Program-made: the position numbers and the translations under genes
Notes under the pieces: model-generated
The model's input: the letters and a program-made list of their open reading frames with translations, nothing else
What the model was told of the DNA's origin: nothing
The model's database searches: none
Part shown: positions 46,739-56,274 of the stretch, in pieces
Numbering within the stretch: the first letter of the stretch is position 1
Layout: every line of letters starts with the position of its first letter
Source: an uncultured Pelagibacteraceae bacterium
GTDB lineage: Bacteria > Pseudomonadota > Alphaproteobacteria > Pelagibacterales > Pelagibacteraceae
DNA length: 64,000 nt
Direction: 5' to 3'
Assembly (NCBI GenBank): GCA_902522525.1
Contig: CABYVU010000005.1
Location: 1 to 64,000, forward strand

Positions 46739-48925
46739 TTAATATAGTGGCTTATTTTTAAAAAAATCGCTTAGATAAATTGGTTTTTGAGACAATATGT
46801 ACCTATAGACATTATAATTTTCTAAAACTCTTTGAACGTAATTTCTGGTTTCTTTAAATTTTATTAGCTCAACCCAATCCACATAATCTATTTGTTTTTT
46901 TTGCGGATCCTTGTTTAATTTCTTCCAGTACTTAACTCTTTTGGGCCCTGCATTATAAGCAGCTGTAGCAAAAGGGTACGAGCCTTTATAATTACTAATC
47001 AATCCAGCTATATAATGAGATCCTAAATTTATATTATATTCAGGGTCGGTTGTTAATTTTGATTTAGAGTAACCAAGTTTAGCTTGTTTTGAAACTGTTT
47101 TAGCAGTGTATGGCATAAGCTGCATCAATCCTTGAGCGCCAACTCTGCTTCTAGCTGAAGTATCAAATTCACTTTCCTGTCTTATAATAGATAATATTAA
47201 AGCTGGATCAGGAATTTTCCTGCCACCAACAAATTTTGGGACACTCATGATTGGGTAATTAAATTGGTTATGAAATCTTTTTTGATATGATGCTATTTTA
47301 GAAACTTGTATTGCAAAATCAAATCGTGAAATATCGGACGCCAGTTTCGCAGCCAAAACCTCGCTTCCCTTTTCTATATTATCATTAGCTAAATGTCTTA
47401 ATATATGTTTGGTGTATTTATCTTTATTTAGATAATCAAGTAGATCCACAATTGCCACAAGTTTTTTTAAATAAAATTCTTGCTCATATTTATCATCAAC
47501 AAACATTAATTTATCTAGTTCAAATTTTTCTTGCGGTTTAACTTTCATATGTGAAAGTTGACCATAATAAGTTGTTAAATAATTTGATCCTTCAAAATAC
47601 CATTTGTTTGAATTTTCTTTATCACCAATTTTTTCATAAGTTCTTCCTAACCAGTAAGCACCTCTTGAAAGACTTATTGGGTAGTTAACACTGTAATAAA
47701 AATTTTTAAAATGGTTTTCTGCCAGCTCAGGTTTTTTTAAAAAACTCAATGCTATCCAGCCGCTCATCCATTCGGCCTCAGCATATTCAGGGCCCTCTGA
47801 CATTGCATGTTTTGAAACTACTTTATAAGCAGTATTATATTTTTTTTTATATAATAAAGATCTTCCAATTATTGATCTTTCTTTCCACCATTTATCAGGT
47901 CTAACCAAATATTTCTTTGTATTTTGAATATCATTTAATATTTCTAATGAACTATCTACACGACCTTTTTTCCGTCTCCATTTTAATCTGTCATATTTTA
48001 GGCCTGGATCATTTTTTAATTTTTGTGGTACTTTTTTTATTGCCTCATCAACACCATAGCCTCTACTAATTAATATTTGTCTAGCTGTATAAAGTAATTG
48101 ATAATCCTTTGGTAAATATCTAATAATTCTTTTAAGGTCCCAGTGTTTACCTTCCCACGCATAATAATCTGCTCGTTTGATATAATCAGAAGTATCTAAA
48201 ATATTTTTAAATTTTTTTCTAAAATATTTTAAACTATTTGTATTTAAGTCAGCATTTACAAAACCTTCTTTGACTAGTTTAATACCTTGCCCCGATTTAC
48301 CAATTTTAATCAAACTTTCACCTAACATCATTTTTCCATATCCACTTAATGGTTCGTTACTTTGAAACCAATTAATGATTTCTGTAGAAGAATGGTTTTG
48401 TAAATTTATTTTGTGTTCAGCAAGATATCTAATTCTATCAAATCTTGGATAATCCTTAACTCTTTCGATAAACCTTTTATATTCAGAGAAAGTTGCTCTA
48501 TTTCCTGAAGTAAGTAGATGTCTCCATTCAATGAAATTATATATGGATTGAGCTCTAGCTTTTTTTGCTGTATTTTTTGCATCTTTCCAATTAGATTTTT
48601 CCATAAATCTAATTGCTTGTTTTGCATACTCAAAATCTCTCTCGCTATAGTATTTTGTTTTTTTTGCAGTTCTTAATAACTGTTTTTTAACAACAAGTGG
48701 TTTTTTTGGAGGTAATAAAATTCCAAATATTTCTTTAGGTAAATCTTTATCATCCTTTAAACTTTGTTTTTCATCAAATGTTCCAGGTTTAAACGGAGGT
48801 ATTACTATCTGATTTTTAAATGTAGGTTTTATCTTAGGTATTATTATTTCATTTGAATATGATGATTGAAAAAAGCTTAAAAAAAATATAGTTGTTAGTA
48901 GTAATATAGATTTTCTAAAAATCAT
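46739..48925 (-). CDS. slt: Soluble lytic murein transglycosylase
   Basis: Signal peptide, TPR-like helical region, SIIRQESEFDTSARSRVGAQGLMQLMPYTA, ATAAYNAGPKRV. Confidence 0.93.
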   Translation of the reverse strand: MIFRKSILLLTTIFFLSFFQSSYSNEIIIPKIKPTFKNQIVIPPFKPGTFDEKQSLKDDKDLPKEIFGILLPPKKPLVVKKQLLRTAKKTKYYSERDFEYAKQAIRFMEKSNWKDAKNTAKKARAQSIYNFIEWRHLLTSGNRATFSEYKRFIERVKDYPRFDRIRYLAEHKINLQNHSSTEIINWFQSNEPLSGYGKMMLGESLIKIGKSGQGIKLVKEGFVNADLNTNSLKYFRKKFKNILDTSDYIKRADYYAWEGKHWDLKRIIRYLPKDYQLLYTARQILISRGYGVDEAIKKVPQKLKNDPGLKYDRLKWRRKKGRVDSSLEILNDIQNTKKYLVRPDKWWKERSIIGRSLLYKKKYNTAYKVVSKHAMSEGPEYAEAEWMSGWIALSFLKKPELAENHFKNFYYSVNYPISLSRGAYWLGRTYEKIGDKENSNKWYFEGSNYLTTYYGQLSHMKVKPQEKFELDKLMFVDDKYEQEFYLKKLVAIVDLLDYLNKDKYTKHILRHLANDNIEKGSEVLAAKLASDISRFDFAIQVSKIASYQKRFHNQFNYPIMSVPKFVGGRKIPDPALILSIIRQESEFDTSARSRVGAQGLMQLMPYTAKTVSKQAKLGYSKSKLTTDPEYNINLGSHYIAGLISNYKGSYPFATAAYNAGPKRVKYWKKLNKDPQKKQIDYVDWVELIKFKETRNYVQRVLENYNVYRYILSQKPIYLSDFFKNKPLY

Positions 48926-48952
48926 TTTTAATAACTTATGATATAAATATTT

Positions 48953-49840
48953 ATGTTTAAAGGTTCAAATGTAGCTTTAGTAACACCATTTAAAGGCGAT
49001 AGTCTTGATGAGGAAACTTATATAAAAATTATTAATTTTCATTTAGAAAATGGAACAAATGGGCTTGTGCCAGCAGGTACAACGGGTGAGTCTCCAACTC
49101 TTTCACATAATGAACATGAAAAAGTTATAGAATTATGCATACAAGAAGCAAAAGGAAAAATTCCTGTAATTGCAGGTACCGGATCAAATTCTACTGCAGA
49201 GGCCATATCACTCACTGAGCACGCAGAAAAGGCAGGTGCAGACGGAGCCTTGATAGTTACACCCTATTATAATAAACCTACTCAGGAGGGCTTATATCAG
49301 CATTACAAGGCTATAAATGATAAATGTGGCATACCAATTATAATTTATAATATTCCTGGCAGATCAGTTATTGATATGACAGTGGATACTATGGCAAGGT
49401 TATTTGAGCTGAAGAACATTGTTGGAGTTAAAGATGCAACTGGTGATTTGAATAGAGTAGATGAGACTTTCAAAAAAATTGGAAATGAATTTATCCAACT
49501 AACAGGAGAGGATGGTCTTGCTTATGAATATAATAAAAGAGGGGGCGTAGGATGTATTTCTGTTACAGCTAATATAGCTCCTAAAATGTGTTCTGATATG
49601 CAAAAATTTTCAAAATCTGAAGATAAAGATGAGCAAAAAAAAGCAGAAGAGATAGATAAAATTCTTCAACCTGTTCACAAATCTTTGTTTCTTGAGAGTA
49701 ACCCATCTCCAGTTAAATATGCAGCTAAATTAATCGGTCTTTGTGATGAAAATGTGAGATTACCTTTAGTAACAGTTTTAGAACCAACAAAAGTCGAGGT
49801 GAAAAAGGCACTTTTATCTGCTAAATTAATTAATGAATAA
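48953..49840 (+). CDS. dapA: 4-hydroxy-tetrahydrodipicolinate synthase
   Basis: [52 protein letters not shown]. Confidence 0.97.
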   Translation: MFKGSNVALVTPFKGDSLDEETYIKIINFHLENGTNGLVPAGTTGESPTLSHNEHEKVIELCIQEAKGKIPVIAGTGSNSTAEAISLTEHAEKAGADGALIVTPYYNKPTQEGLYQHYKAINDKCGIPIIIYNIPGRSVIDMTVDTMARLFELKNIVGVKDATGDLNRVDETFKKIGNEFIQLTGEDGLAYEYNKRGGVGCISVTANIAPKMCSDMQKFSKSEDKDEQKKAEEIDKILQPVHKSLFLESNPSPVKYAAKLIGLCDENVRLPLVTVLEPTKVEVKKALLSAKLINE

Positions 49841-50303
49841 AAAAACCATTCCTGGTTTAAAAATTATTACAATTAATAGAAAAGCATCTTTTAATTATTT
49901 TTTTAAAGAAGTATTTGAAGCCGGTATTGTTTTAAAGGGATCTGAAATAAAATCAGTAAGATTAGGTAAAATTAACATAGCTGAATCATATGCTGTAGAT
50001 AAAGCTGGAGAAATTTTTTTGATTAATTCTCATATACCTATTTATAAACAAGCTAGTTATTCAAATCATAATCCTTACTCTGAAAGAAAACTATTATTAA
50101 ATAAAAGAGAAATAAATAAAATTATTGGCAGAATTCATGAAGATGGTTTAACTATTGTTCCAACAAAAATGTATTTTAAAAAGGGCAAGGCAAAATTAGA
50201 GATTGCAGTAGCAAAAGGTAAAAAACAATTTGATAAAAGACTGACAAAAAAAACAAGAGATTGGAACCGTGAAAAGGCAAGATATATTAGAAAATCAAGT
50301 TAA
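49833..50303 (+). CDS. smpB: SsrA-binding protein
   Basis: [42 protein letters not shown]. Confidence 0.97.
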   Translation: MNKKTIPGLKIITINRKASFNYFFKEVFEAGIVLKGSEIKSVRLGKINIAESYAVDKAGEIFLINSHIPIYKQASYSNHNPYSERKLLLNKREINKIIGRIHEDGLTIVPTKMYFKKGKAKLEIAVAKGKKQFDKRLTKKTRDWNREKARYIRKSS

Positions 50304-50796
50304 TATAGCATATTTGGCGTTAGGTTCTAATCTTGGAAACAAGAAAATTAATCTAAATAAATGTACAGACTTAATCAAAAAAGAGGAGATTTTTATAAAG
50401 AAAAGATCTAAATTTTATAGCACAAAATCTTGGCCAAATGAAAATTTTCCAAACTTTATTAACGCTATCATACTTGTTGAGACAAAATTTAGTTTAACCG
50501 AATTATTTTTAAAAATTAAAAAAATCGAAAAAAAATTAGGTAGAACTAAGTCAAAAAGAAATCACCCAAGAGTATGCGATATTGATATAATTGATTTTAA
50601 TGGTGAAATTAAACAAATAAAACTTGGAAAACATAAACTTAATACTCCGCATAAAAGAATGCATAATAGAAATTTTGTTCTGTTTCCCTTATACGAATTA
50701 GATAAAGATTGGGTTCACCCTAAATTTAATAAAAATATAGTTAATTTAATGTCAAATTTAACCTCAGATCAGTTATTGGGTATTAAAATTGCTTAA
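50269..50796 (+). CDS. folK: 2-amino-4-hydroxy-6-hydroxymethyldihydropteridine pyrophosphokinase (GTG start)
   Basis: [45 protein letters not shown]. Confidence 0.92.
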   Translation: MKRQDILENQVNIAYLALGSNLGNKKINLNKCTDLIKKEEIFIKKRSKFYSTKSWPNENFPNFINAIILVETKFSLTELFLKIKKIEKKLGRTKSKRNHPRVCDIDIIDFNGEIKQIKLGKHKLNTPHKRMHNRNFVLFPLYELDKDWVHPKFNKNIVNLMSNLTSDQLLGIKIA

Positions 50797-50815
50797 TAAA
50801 ATGATATAAATAGTA

Positions 50816-52558
50816 ATGCTTAAATCTGAAGAATTAATTAATAAGGTAAAAAATTATAACAAGTTTCTTAATCCAGAAACTTTGTCAAAAGCTTATGATT
50901 TTGCTTTAAAGGCTCATGAAAAACAAAAAAGAGATGAAGGCTCTCCATATATTATTCATCCAATAGCAGTTGCAAATATTTTAACTGAGTTAAAGCTAGA
51001 CAGTGCAACTATAGCCACAGGATTACTTCATGATACAATAGAAGATACTCATGCAACTTACAACACAATAGAGGCAGAATTTGGAAAAGAGGTTGCTGAT
51101 TTAGTAGACGGCGTCACAAAAATCTCAGTGTTTGAAAATCAAGCTATATCAAACTCTAAAGCAGAAAATTTTAGAAAATTAATACTTGCAACATCTAAAG
51201 ATATTCGAGTTTTATTGGTTAAGTTGGCTGATAGACTTCACAATATGCGCACAATCAAGGTTGTTAATAAAGAAAAGCAGATTAGAAAAGCAAAAGAAAC
51301 TATGGAAATTTATGCCCCACTTGCAGACAGAATGGGGATGCATCGTATAAGAGATGAGTTAGAAGATCTTTCTTTTGAAGTTTTAAATGAAGACGCAAGA
51401 AAATTAATCAAAGACAGATTAGACAAAATTAAAGAAAACAATCTTATAAATTTCAATAATATTTCTGATGAATTTTCTGAAATACTTAAAATAAAAAATA
51501 TTGAGCCAAAAATAGTTGGAAGAGAAAAAACTCCTTTTTCAATTTGGAGAAAAATTCAAAAAAAAAGAACTTCTCTTGAGCAAATAACAGACATAATTGG
51601 TTTTAGAATTATTTTAGATAATATTGATGATTGTTATAAAGCTCTAGGAATTTTCCATAGTAAATGGAATTGTATACCAGGTAAATTTAAAGATTATATT
51701 TCATCTCCTAAAATCAATAAATATCAATCATTGCACACAGCTATTATTGGGCCAAATAAAAGACCTATTGAAATACAATTAAGAACAAAGCAAATGCATG
51801 AGTTCGCAGAAAGAGGTATTGCTTCACACTGGAAATATAAATCATCTGAAAAATTTAATTCTTTAACTTGGAAGGAATATGATTGGTTAGCAGATTTGGT
51901 AGAAATTATAGATAAAAACGAAAACCCAGATGACTCGTATGAATATACAAAACTTCAAATGTTTCAAGAAAACGCCTTTTGTTTTACTCCAAAAGGATCA
52001 ATTATTAAGTTACCTAAAAATGCTACACCCATAGATTTTGCATATGCAGTCCATACCCAAATAGGAGATGCTGCTGTTGGTTGTGAAATAAACGGAAAAG
52101 AAAGCGCTTTGCAATCAATATTAAGAAATGGTGATGTTGTTAAGATTATAACATCTAAAAAAGCTTCCCCCTCTCTACATTGGTTAACTAGTACAAAAAC
52201 AGGAAAAGCACGAGCAGCAATTAGACGTTATTGGCAGTACCGTGAAAACAGTAAACCGATTAAGGAAAAAAGATATAATACTACACTTTGGATTTCACTT
52301 CCAGACGAACCTGGAAAAATGGGGGATGTAACAACTATGATTGGTGAAAACTTTGTTAATATTTCAAGTGTAGAAATGGTAGAAAAGCTCAATGGCAGGA
52401 TTAATTTCAAATTTAATTTAATCATACATGACCTTAAGAACTTTACAAAATTGATAAGTGAACTAAAACAAAAAGAATATAAATTTAAAATTATTAGACA
52501 CAAAAATAAAAAATATGCTTTCTTTAAAAAACTCTTTAGCAGTTTTAAGAAAAACTAA
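50816..52558 (+). CDS. RelA/SpoT-family (p)ppGpp synthetase/hydrolase
   Basis: GLLHDTIEDT (HD), GFRIILDN, YISSPKINKYQSLHTAI, TGS domain, C-terminal ACT-like segment; 580 aa. Confidence 0.95.
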   Translation: MLKSEELINKVKNYNKFLNPETLSKAYDFALKAHEKQKRDEGSPYIIHPIAVANILTELKLDSATIATGLLHDTIEDTHATYNTIEAEFGKEVADLVDGVTKISVFENQAISNSKAENFRKLILATSKDIRVLLVKLADRLHNMRTIKVVNKEKQIRKAKETMEIYAPLADRMGMHRIRDELEDLSFEVLNEDARKLIKDRLDKIKENNLINFNNISDEFSEILKIKNIEPKIVGREKTPFSIWRKIQKKRTSLEQITDIIGFRIILDNIDDCYKALGIFHSKWNCIPGKFKDYISSPKINKYQSLHTAIIGPNKRPIEIQLRTKQMHEFAERGIASHWKYKSSEKFNSLTWKEYDWLADLVEIIDKNENPDDSYEYTKLQMFQENAFCFTPKGSIIKLPKNATPIDFAYAVHTQIGDAAVGCEINGKESALQSILRNGDVVKIITSKKASPSLHWLTSTKTGKARAAIRRYWQYRENSKPIKEKRYNTTLWISLPDEPGKMGDVTTMIGENFVNISSVEMVEKLNGRINFKFNLIIHDLKNFTKLISELKQKEYKFKIIRHKNKKYAFFKKLFSSFKKN

Positions 52559-53105
52559 TGCTTTGTTAGACGGACATTTCGTTTTGTCATCTGGACTACA
52601 TTCACCTTCATATATTCAATGCGCAAAATTACTTAGCTTTCCAAATAAGTCTGAAAAATTTACAAAATCTTTAGCAAATAAAATAAAACGAACATTTAAA
52701 AATATTGATTTAATTCTTTCACCAGCAATGGGTGGAATTGTAATTGGCTATGAGATAGGTAGAGTTTTAAGAAAAGAAACTATTTTTTGTGAGCGAGTTA
52801 ATGGAAATTTTAAATTAAGAAGAGGTTTTAATATAAAAAAAAAATCAAGAGTTTTAATTATTGAAGATGTCATAACGACAGGAAAATCAAGTTTAGAATG
52901 TGCTAAGCTAATAAAAAAATCTGATGCAATTTTATTAGGATTTGCATGTTTAATTGATAGATCTAATATGCAAACTTTAAAAATAAAAAGAAAAAAAATT
53001 GTTTCACAAGTAAAATTAAAAATTCCAACCTATAAAGAAAAAAATATTCCTGAAAGTCTAAAAAAAATTCCAATTACCAAACCTGGAAGTAGATTTTTAA
53101 AATGA
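52515..53105 (+). CDS. pyrE: Orotate phosphoribosyltransferase
   Basis: LLDGHFVLSSGLHSPSYIQC, VLIIEDVITTGKSS. Confidence 0.95.
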   Translation: MLSLKNSLAVLRKTNALLDGHFVLSSGLHSPSYIQCAKLLSFPNKSEKFTKSLANKIKRTFKNIDLILSPAMGGIVIGYEIGRVLRKETIFCERVNGNFKLRRGFNIKKKSRVLIIEDVITTGKSSLECAKLIKKSDAILLGFACLIDRSNMQTLKIKRKKIVSQVKLKIPTYKEKNIPESLKKIPITKPGSRFLK

Positions 53106-53821
53106 AAAAAAGACTTGGAGTAAACATAGACCATGTTGCGACTTTGAGAAATGCTAGAGGTGAAAAACATCCTGATCCGTATACTGTAGCTTTAGATGTT
53201 TTAAAGGCTGGTGCAGACTCCATTACTGTTCACTTAAGAGAGGATAGGAGACATATTAAAGATATAGATTTAAAAATTCTATCATCTAATAAATCAATCC
53301 CTGTTAATTTGGAAATAGCTTCAGACCCAAAAATGGTAAAAATTGCACTTAAAAATAAACCTTCCTTCATTTGTATTGTGCCTGAAAAAAGAAATGAAAT
53401 TACAACTGAAGGTGGATTAAATTTAAAAAAAAATAAAAAAAAAATAAAAAAAATATTAGAAATTTTTAATAAAAATAATATTAGAACTAGCTTATTTATA
53501 AATCCATCTCTTCAAGATATAAAATTATCGAAAACTCTAGGAAGTAAATGTATAGAAATACATACAGGTAAGATTTCAAATCAAATAAAACAAAAAAAAA
53601 ATTATTCCAGTGAACTAATTAAAATAAAAAAATGTGCCATTTATGCAAAAAATATAGGATTAGAGGTTCATGCAGGACATGGTATGGACTATAAGACAAC
53701 AAAAATACTAAATAAGATAAAACAAATTGAGGAATTTAATATAGGCCATTTTATAATTGGAGAATCTATATCGCATAGCATATCAAAAGTAGTTAAACAA
53801 TTTATTAAAATATTAAGATAA
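53102..53821 (+). CDS. pdxJ: Pyridoxine 5'-phosphate synthase
   Basis: LGVNIDHVATLRNARG, DSITVHLREDRRHI, EVHAGHGMDY. Confidence 0.97.
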   Translation: MKKRLGVNIDHVATLRNARGEKHPDPYTVALDVLKAGADSITVHLREDRRHIKDIDLKILSSNKSIPVNLEIASDPKMVKIALKNKPSFICIVPEKRNEITTEGGLNLKKNKKKIKKILEIFNKNNIRTSLFINPSLQDIKLSKTLGSKCIEIHTGKISNQIKQKKNYSSELIKIKKCAIYAKNIGLEVHAGHGMDYKTTKILNKIKQIEEFNIGHFIIGESISHSISKVVKQFIKILR

Positions 53822-54210
53822 TGCATATAATAGGTAATGGTGTTGATATTATAAAAAACAGTAGAATAAATAATTCATTAAAAATTAAAGGTTTTTTAAA
53901 TAGAATTTTTACACAAAAAGAAATTGAACAGGGCAAAAAATTAAAAAATAAAATTAACTTTTATGCAAAAAGATTTGCTGCAAAAGAGGCATTTGTTAAG
54001 GCAATTGGGACCGGTTTTAGATCAGATATAAATTTTATAGATATAGAAATTAAAAATTATAAGAATGGAAAGCCATATATCTCACTATCAAAAAAATTAA
54101 ACAATTTTTTGCAAAAAAAATTTAAAATACAAAAATATAAGGTCTTTTTATCACTTTCAGATGAGAAAGATTATTCAATAGCGTTTGTTGTTATAGATAA
54201 AAAAATATGA
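53821..54210 (+). CDS. acpS: Holo-[acyl-carrier-protein] synthase
   Basis: GNGVDIIKNSRI, RFAAKEAFVKAIGTG. Confidence 0.95.
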   Translation: MHIIGNGVDIIKNSRINNSLKIKGFLNRIFTQKEIEQGKKLKNKINFYAKRFAAKEAFVKAIGTGFRSDINFIDIEIKNYKNGKPYISLSKKLNNFLQKKFKIQKYKVFLSLSDEKDYSIAFVVIDKKI

Positions 54211-54935
54211 AAAAAATAATAATAGAAAATCTTAAAACTATAATTTATGCGCTTATCATTGCAGTTTTAATTAGATCTATTTTGTTGCAACCTTTTTATA
54301 TTCCTTCATCATCAATGGAACCAAATTTATTAGTTGGTGATAGACTTTTTGTAACTAAATTCACATATGGTTATAGCAAGCATTCATTTCCATTTAGTCC
54401 ACCTATTTTTAAAAATCGTATTTTCACTGGGAATCCTAAAAGAGGTGATGTTGCTGTGTTTAAAACGCCAGCAGATAATAGAACTGACTATATAAAGCGT
54501 ATTATAGGTTTGCCAGGTGACACAATTCAGTTTATCAATGGTGAACTTTACCTTAATGGAAATCAAATTTTAAAAACAATTAAATCAAAAAACATCACTA
54601 ATTATTGTGGCAAATCAAAAATAAAAGTTAATACCTTTGAAGAAAAACTTCCAAATGGTAAAGTTTATTTAGCATCTTATAGAACAGATATTACTTTTGC
54701 TAACACTGATAAATACCTGGTTCCAAAAGACCATCTATTTTTCTTAGGAGATAATAGAGATTGCTCAAAGGATAGTAGATTTTTATCTGAAGTTGGATAT
54801 GTCCATAAAAATAACCTTGTTGGTAAAGCTCAAATATTATTTTTTTCGTCAGATCCATTTGTAGGAAGTATTGTTAAATTTTGGAATTGGGATGAAATAT
54901 TAAGGTTAAGTAGGTTTTTCAAATTTATTGATTAA
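54207..54935 (+). CDS. lepB: Signal peptidase I
   Basis: IPSSSMEPNLLVGD, DYIKRIIGLPGD, FFLGDNRDCSKDSR. Confidence 0.97.
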   Translation: MKKIIIENLKTIIYALIIAVLIRSILLQPFYIPSSSMEPNLLVGDRLFVTKFTYGYSKHSFPFSPPIFKNRIFTGNPKRGDVAVFKTPADNRTDYIKRIIGLPGDTIQFINGELYLNGNQILKTIKSKNITNYCGKSKIKVNTFEEKLPNGKVYLASYRTDITFANTDKYLVPKDHLFFLGDNRDCSKDSRFLSEVGYVHKNNLVGKAQILFFSSDPFVGSIVKFWNWDEILRLSRFFKFID

Positions 54936-54937
54936 TT

Positions 54938-55603
54938 ATGAGCACTCTTAAAAACCTTCAAAAAAAGATTAAAATAAATTTCAAAAATGAAAAAATCCTT
55001 TTGCAAGCTCTTACTCATAAAAGCCATGATCCAAATGACAATTATGAAAATCTTGAATTTTTAGGTGATAGAGTACTAGGACTTGTTGTTTCAAAAAGAC
55101 TCTTTGAACTATATCCAAATGAAAGAGTAGGATCCTTAGACAAAAAACTAGCATCATTGGTAAATAAAAATAAATGTCTAGAAATTGGAAATTCATTAAA
55201 CCTTAAAGAATTTGTAATTACAGGTAATTCTAAGTCTAGCAAAAATATAGTTGAAAATAAAATTATCTCAGATTGTTGTGAGGCATTAATCGGAGCTATT
55301 TATTTAGACAAAGGTTTTGAAGTTTCTAAAAGTTTTATTCTTAAATTATGGAAAAATTTAATAAATGATGCAGAAACTACTTTTATTGATGCTAAAACAC
55401 AACTTCAAGAATACTCTTTAAAAAATTATAAAATGTTACCTATATATAAATTAATCTCTAATACAGGTCCAAGACATAAACCAAATTTTAAAGTTGGGGT
55501 TAAACTTAAAAATAGCGCATATGTTTACTCAATAGGATCATCAAAGAAAAATGCAGAACAATCTGCAGCCTCAGAACTTCTTAAAAAAATTTATCAAAAA
55601 TGA
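54938..55603 (+). CDS. rnc: Ribonuclease III
   Basis: NLEFLGDRVLGLVVS, C-terminal dsRNA-binding domain. Confidence 0.96.
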   Translation: MSTLKNLQKKIKINFKNEKILLQALTHKSHDPNDNYENLEFLGDRVLGLVVSKRLFELYPNERVGSLDKKLASLVNKNKCLEIGNSLNLKEFVITGNSKSSKNIVENKIISDCCEALIGAIYLDKGFEVSKSFILKLWKNLINDAETTFIDAKTQLQEYSLKNYKMLPIYKLISNTGPRHKPNFKVGVKLKNSAYVYSIGSSKKNAEQSAASELLKKIYQK

Positions 55604-56274
55604 ATTGGCAAGATAAAGGATATTTATTGTCTTTAAACAAATACAATGAAAATTCATCCATAGCTGAATTTTATACAGAAAATAATGGAAAAATAGTTGG
55701 TGTGATTTTTGGATCTACATCAAAAAAGATTAAGAGCTATTTATTAATAGGTAATAAATTTCACATAAATTCAAAGATAAGAGAGGATGGTCGGCTTGGA
55801 TATCTTAAGGTTGAAATAGATGAAATTAAAACGCCTGTTTATTTGGAAAATAAAAAAAAATTATTTTGTATTATTTATTGTATGAATTTAGTTAAAATTC
55901 TCACCGCTGAAAATGAGAATAATGTTGAAATATATAATCTTTTAGAAAAATTATTCAAAATAATTGAATTTGATAATTGGCTTGTTGAATTTTTATATTT
56001 AGAGCTAAATATATTTAAGTCTATTGGGTATGATATTAACTTTAAAGATTACGTGGTTGATAAAAGTATTAATGGTCAAACTAAATATATTGTAGACTCA
56101 AGTCAAAAAATCATACCAAATTTTCTAATAGATAAAAATATCAGTCCTGAAAATTTAAAAGATATACATAGTGGTTTTTCTATAGTTGGAGATTTTTTGG
56201 ATAAAACAATTATCAAACCTAACAACAAAAATTATCCTACTTCAAGAAATGATTTCCTTAATTTGTTAAAATAA
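55600..56274 (+). CDS. recO: DNA repair protein RecO
   Basis: N-terminal OB-like MNWQDKGYLLSLNKYNENSSIAEFYTE; size and position after rnc. Confidence 0.82.
   Translation: MNWQDKGYLLSLNKYNENSSIAEFYTENNGKIVGVIFGSTSKKIKSYLLIGNKFHINSKIREDGRLGYLKVEIDEIKTPVYLENKKKLFCIIYCMNLVKILTAENENNVEIYNLLEKLFKIIEFDNWLVEFLYLELNIFKSIGYDINFKDYVVDKSINGQTKYIVDSSQKIIPNFLIDKNISPENLKDIHSGFSIVGDFLDKTIIKPNNKNYPTSRNDFLNLLK

Noticed and set aside
48406-48633. 75-aa minus-strand ORF inside slt
   Set aside because: Same strand, different frame within a well-supported CDS; Leu/Gln/Lys low-complexity product.
53422-53460. A-rich quasi-repeat (AAAAATAAAAAAAAAATAAAAAAAA) in pdxJ
   Set aside because: Explained by consecutive Lys/Asn/Ile codons (KKNKKKIKKI) in an AT-rich genome; not a repeat element.
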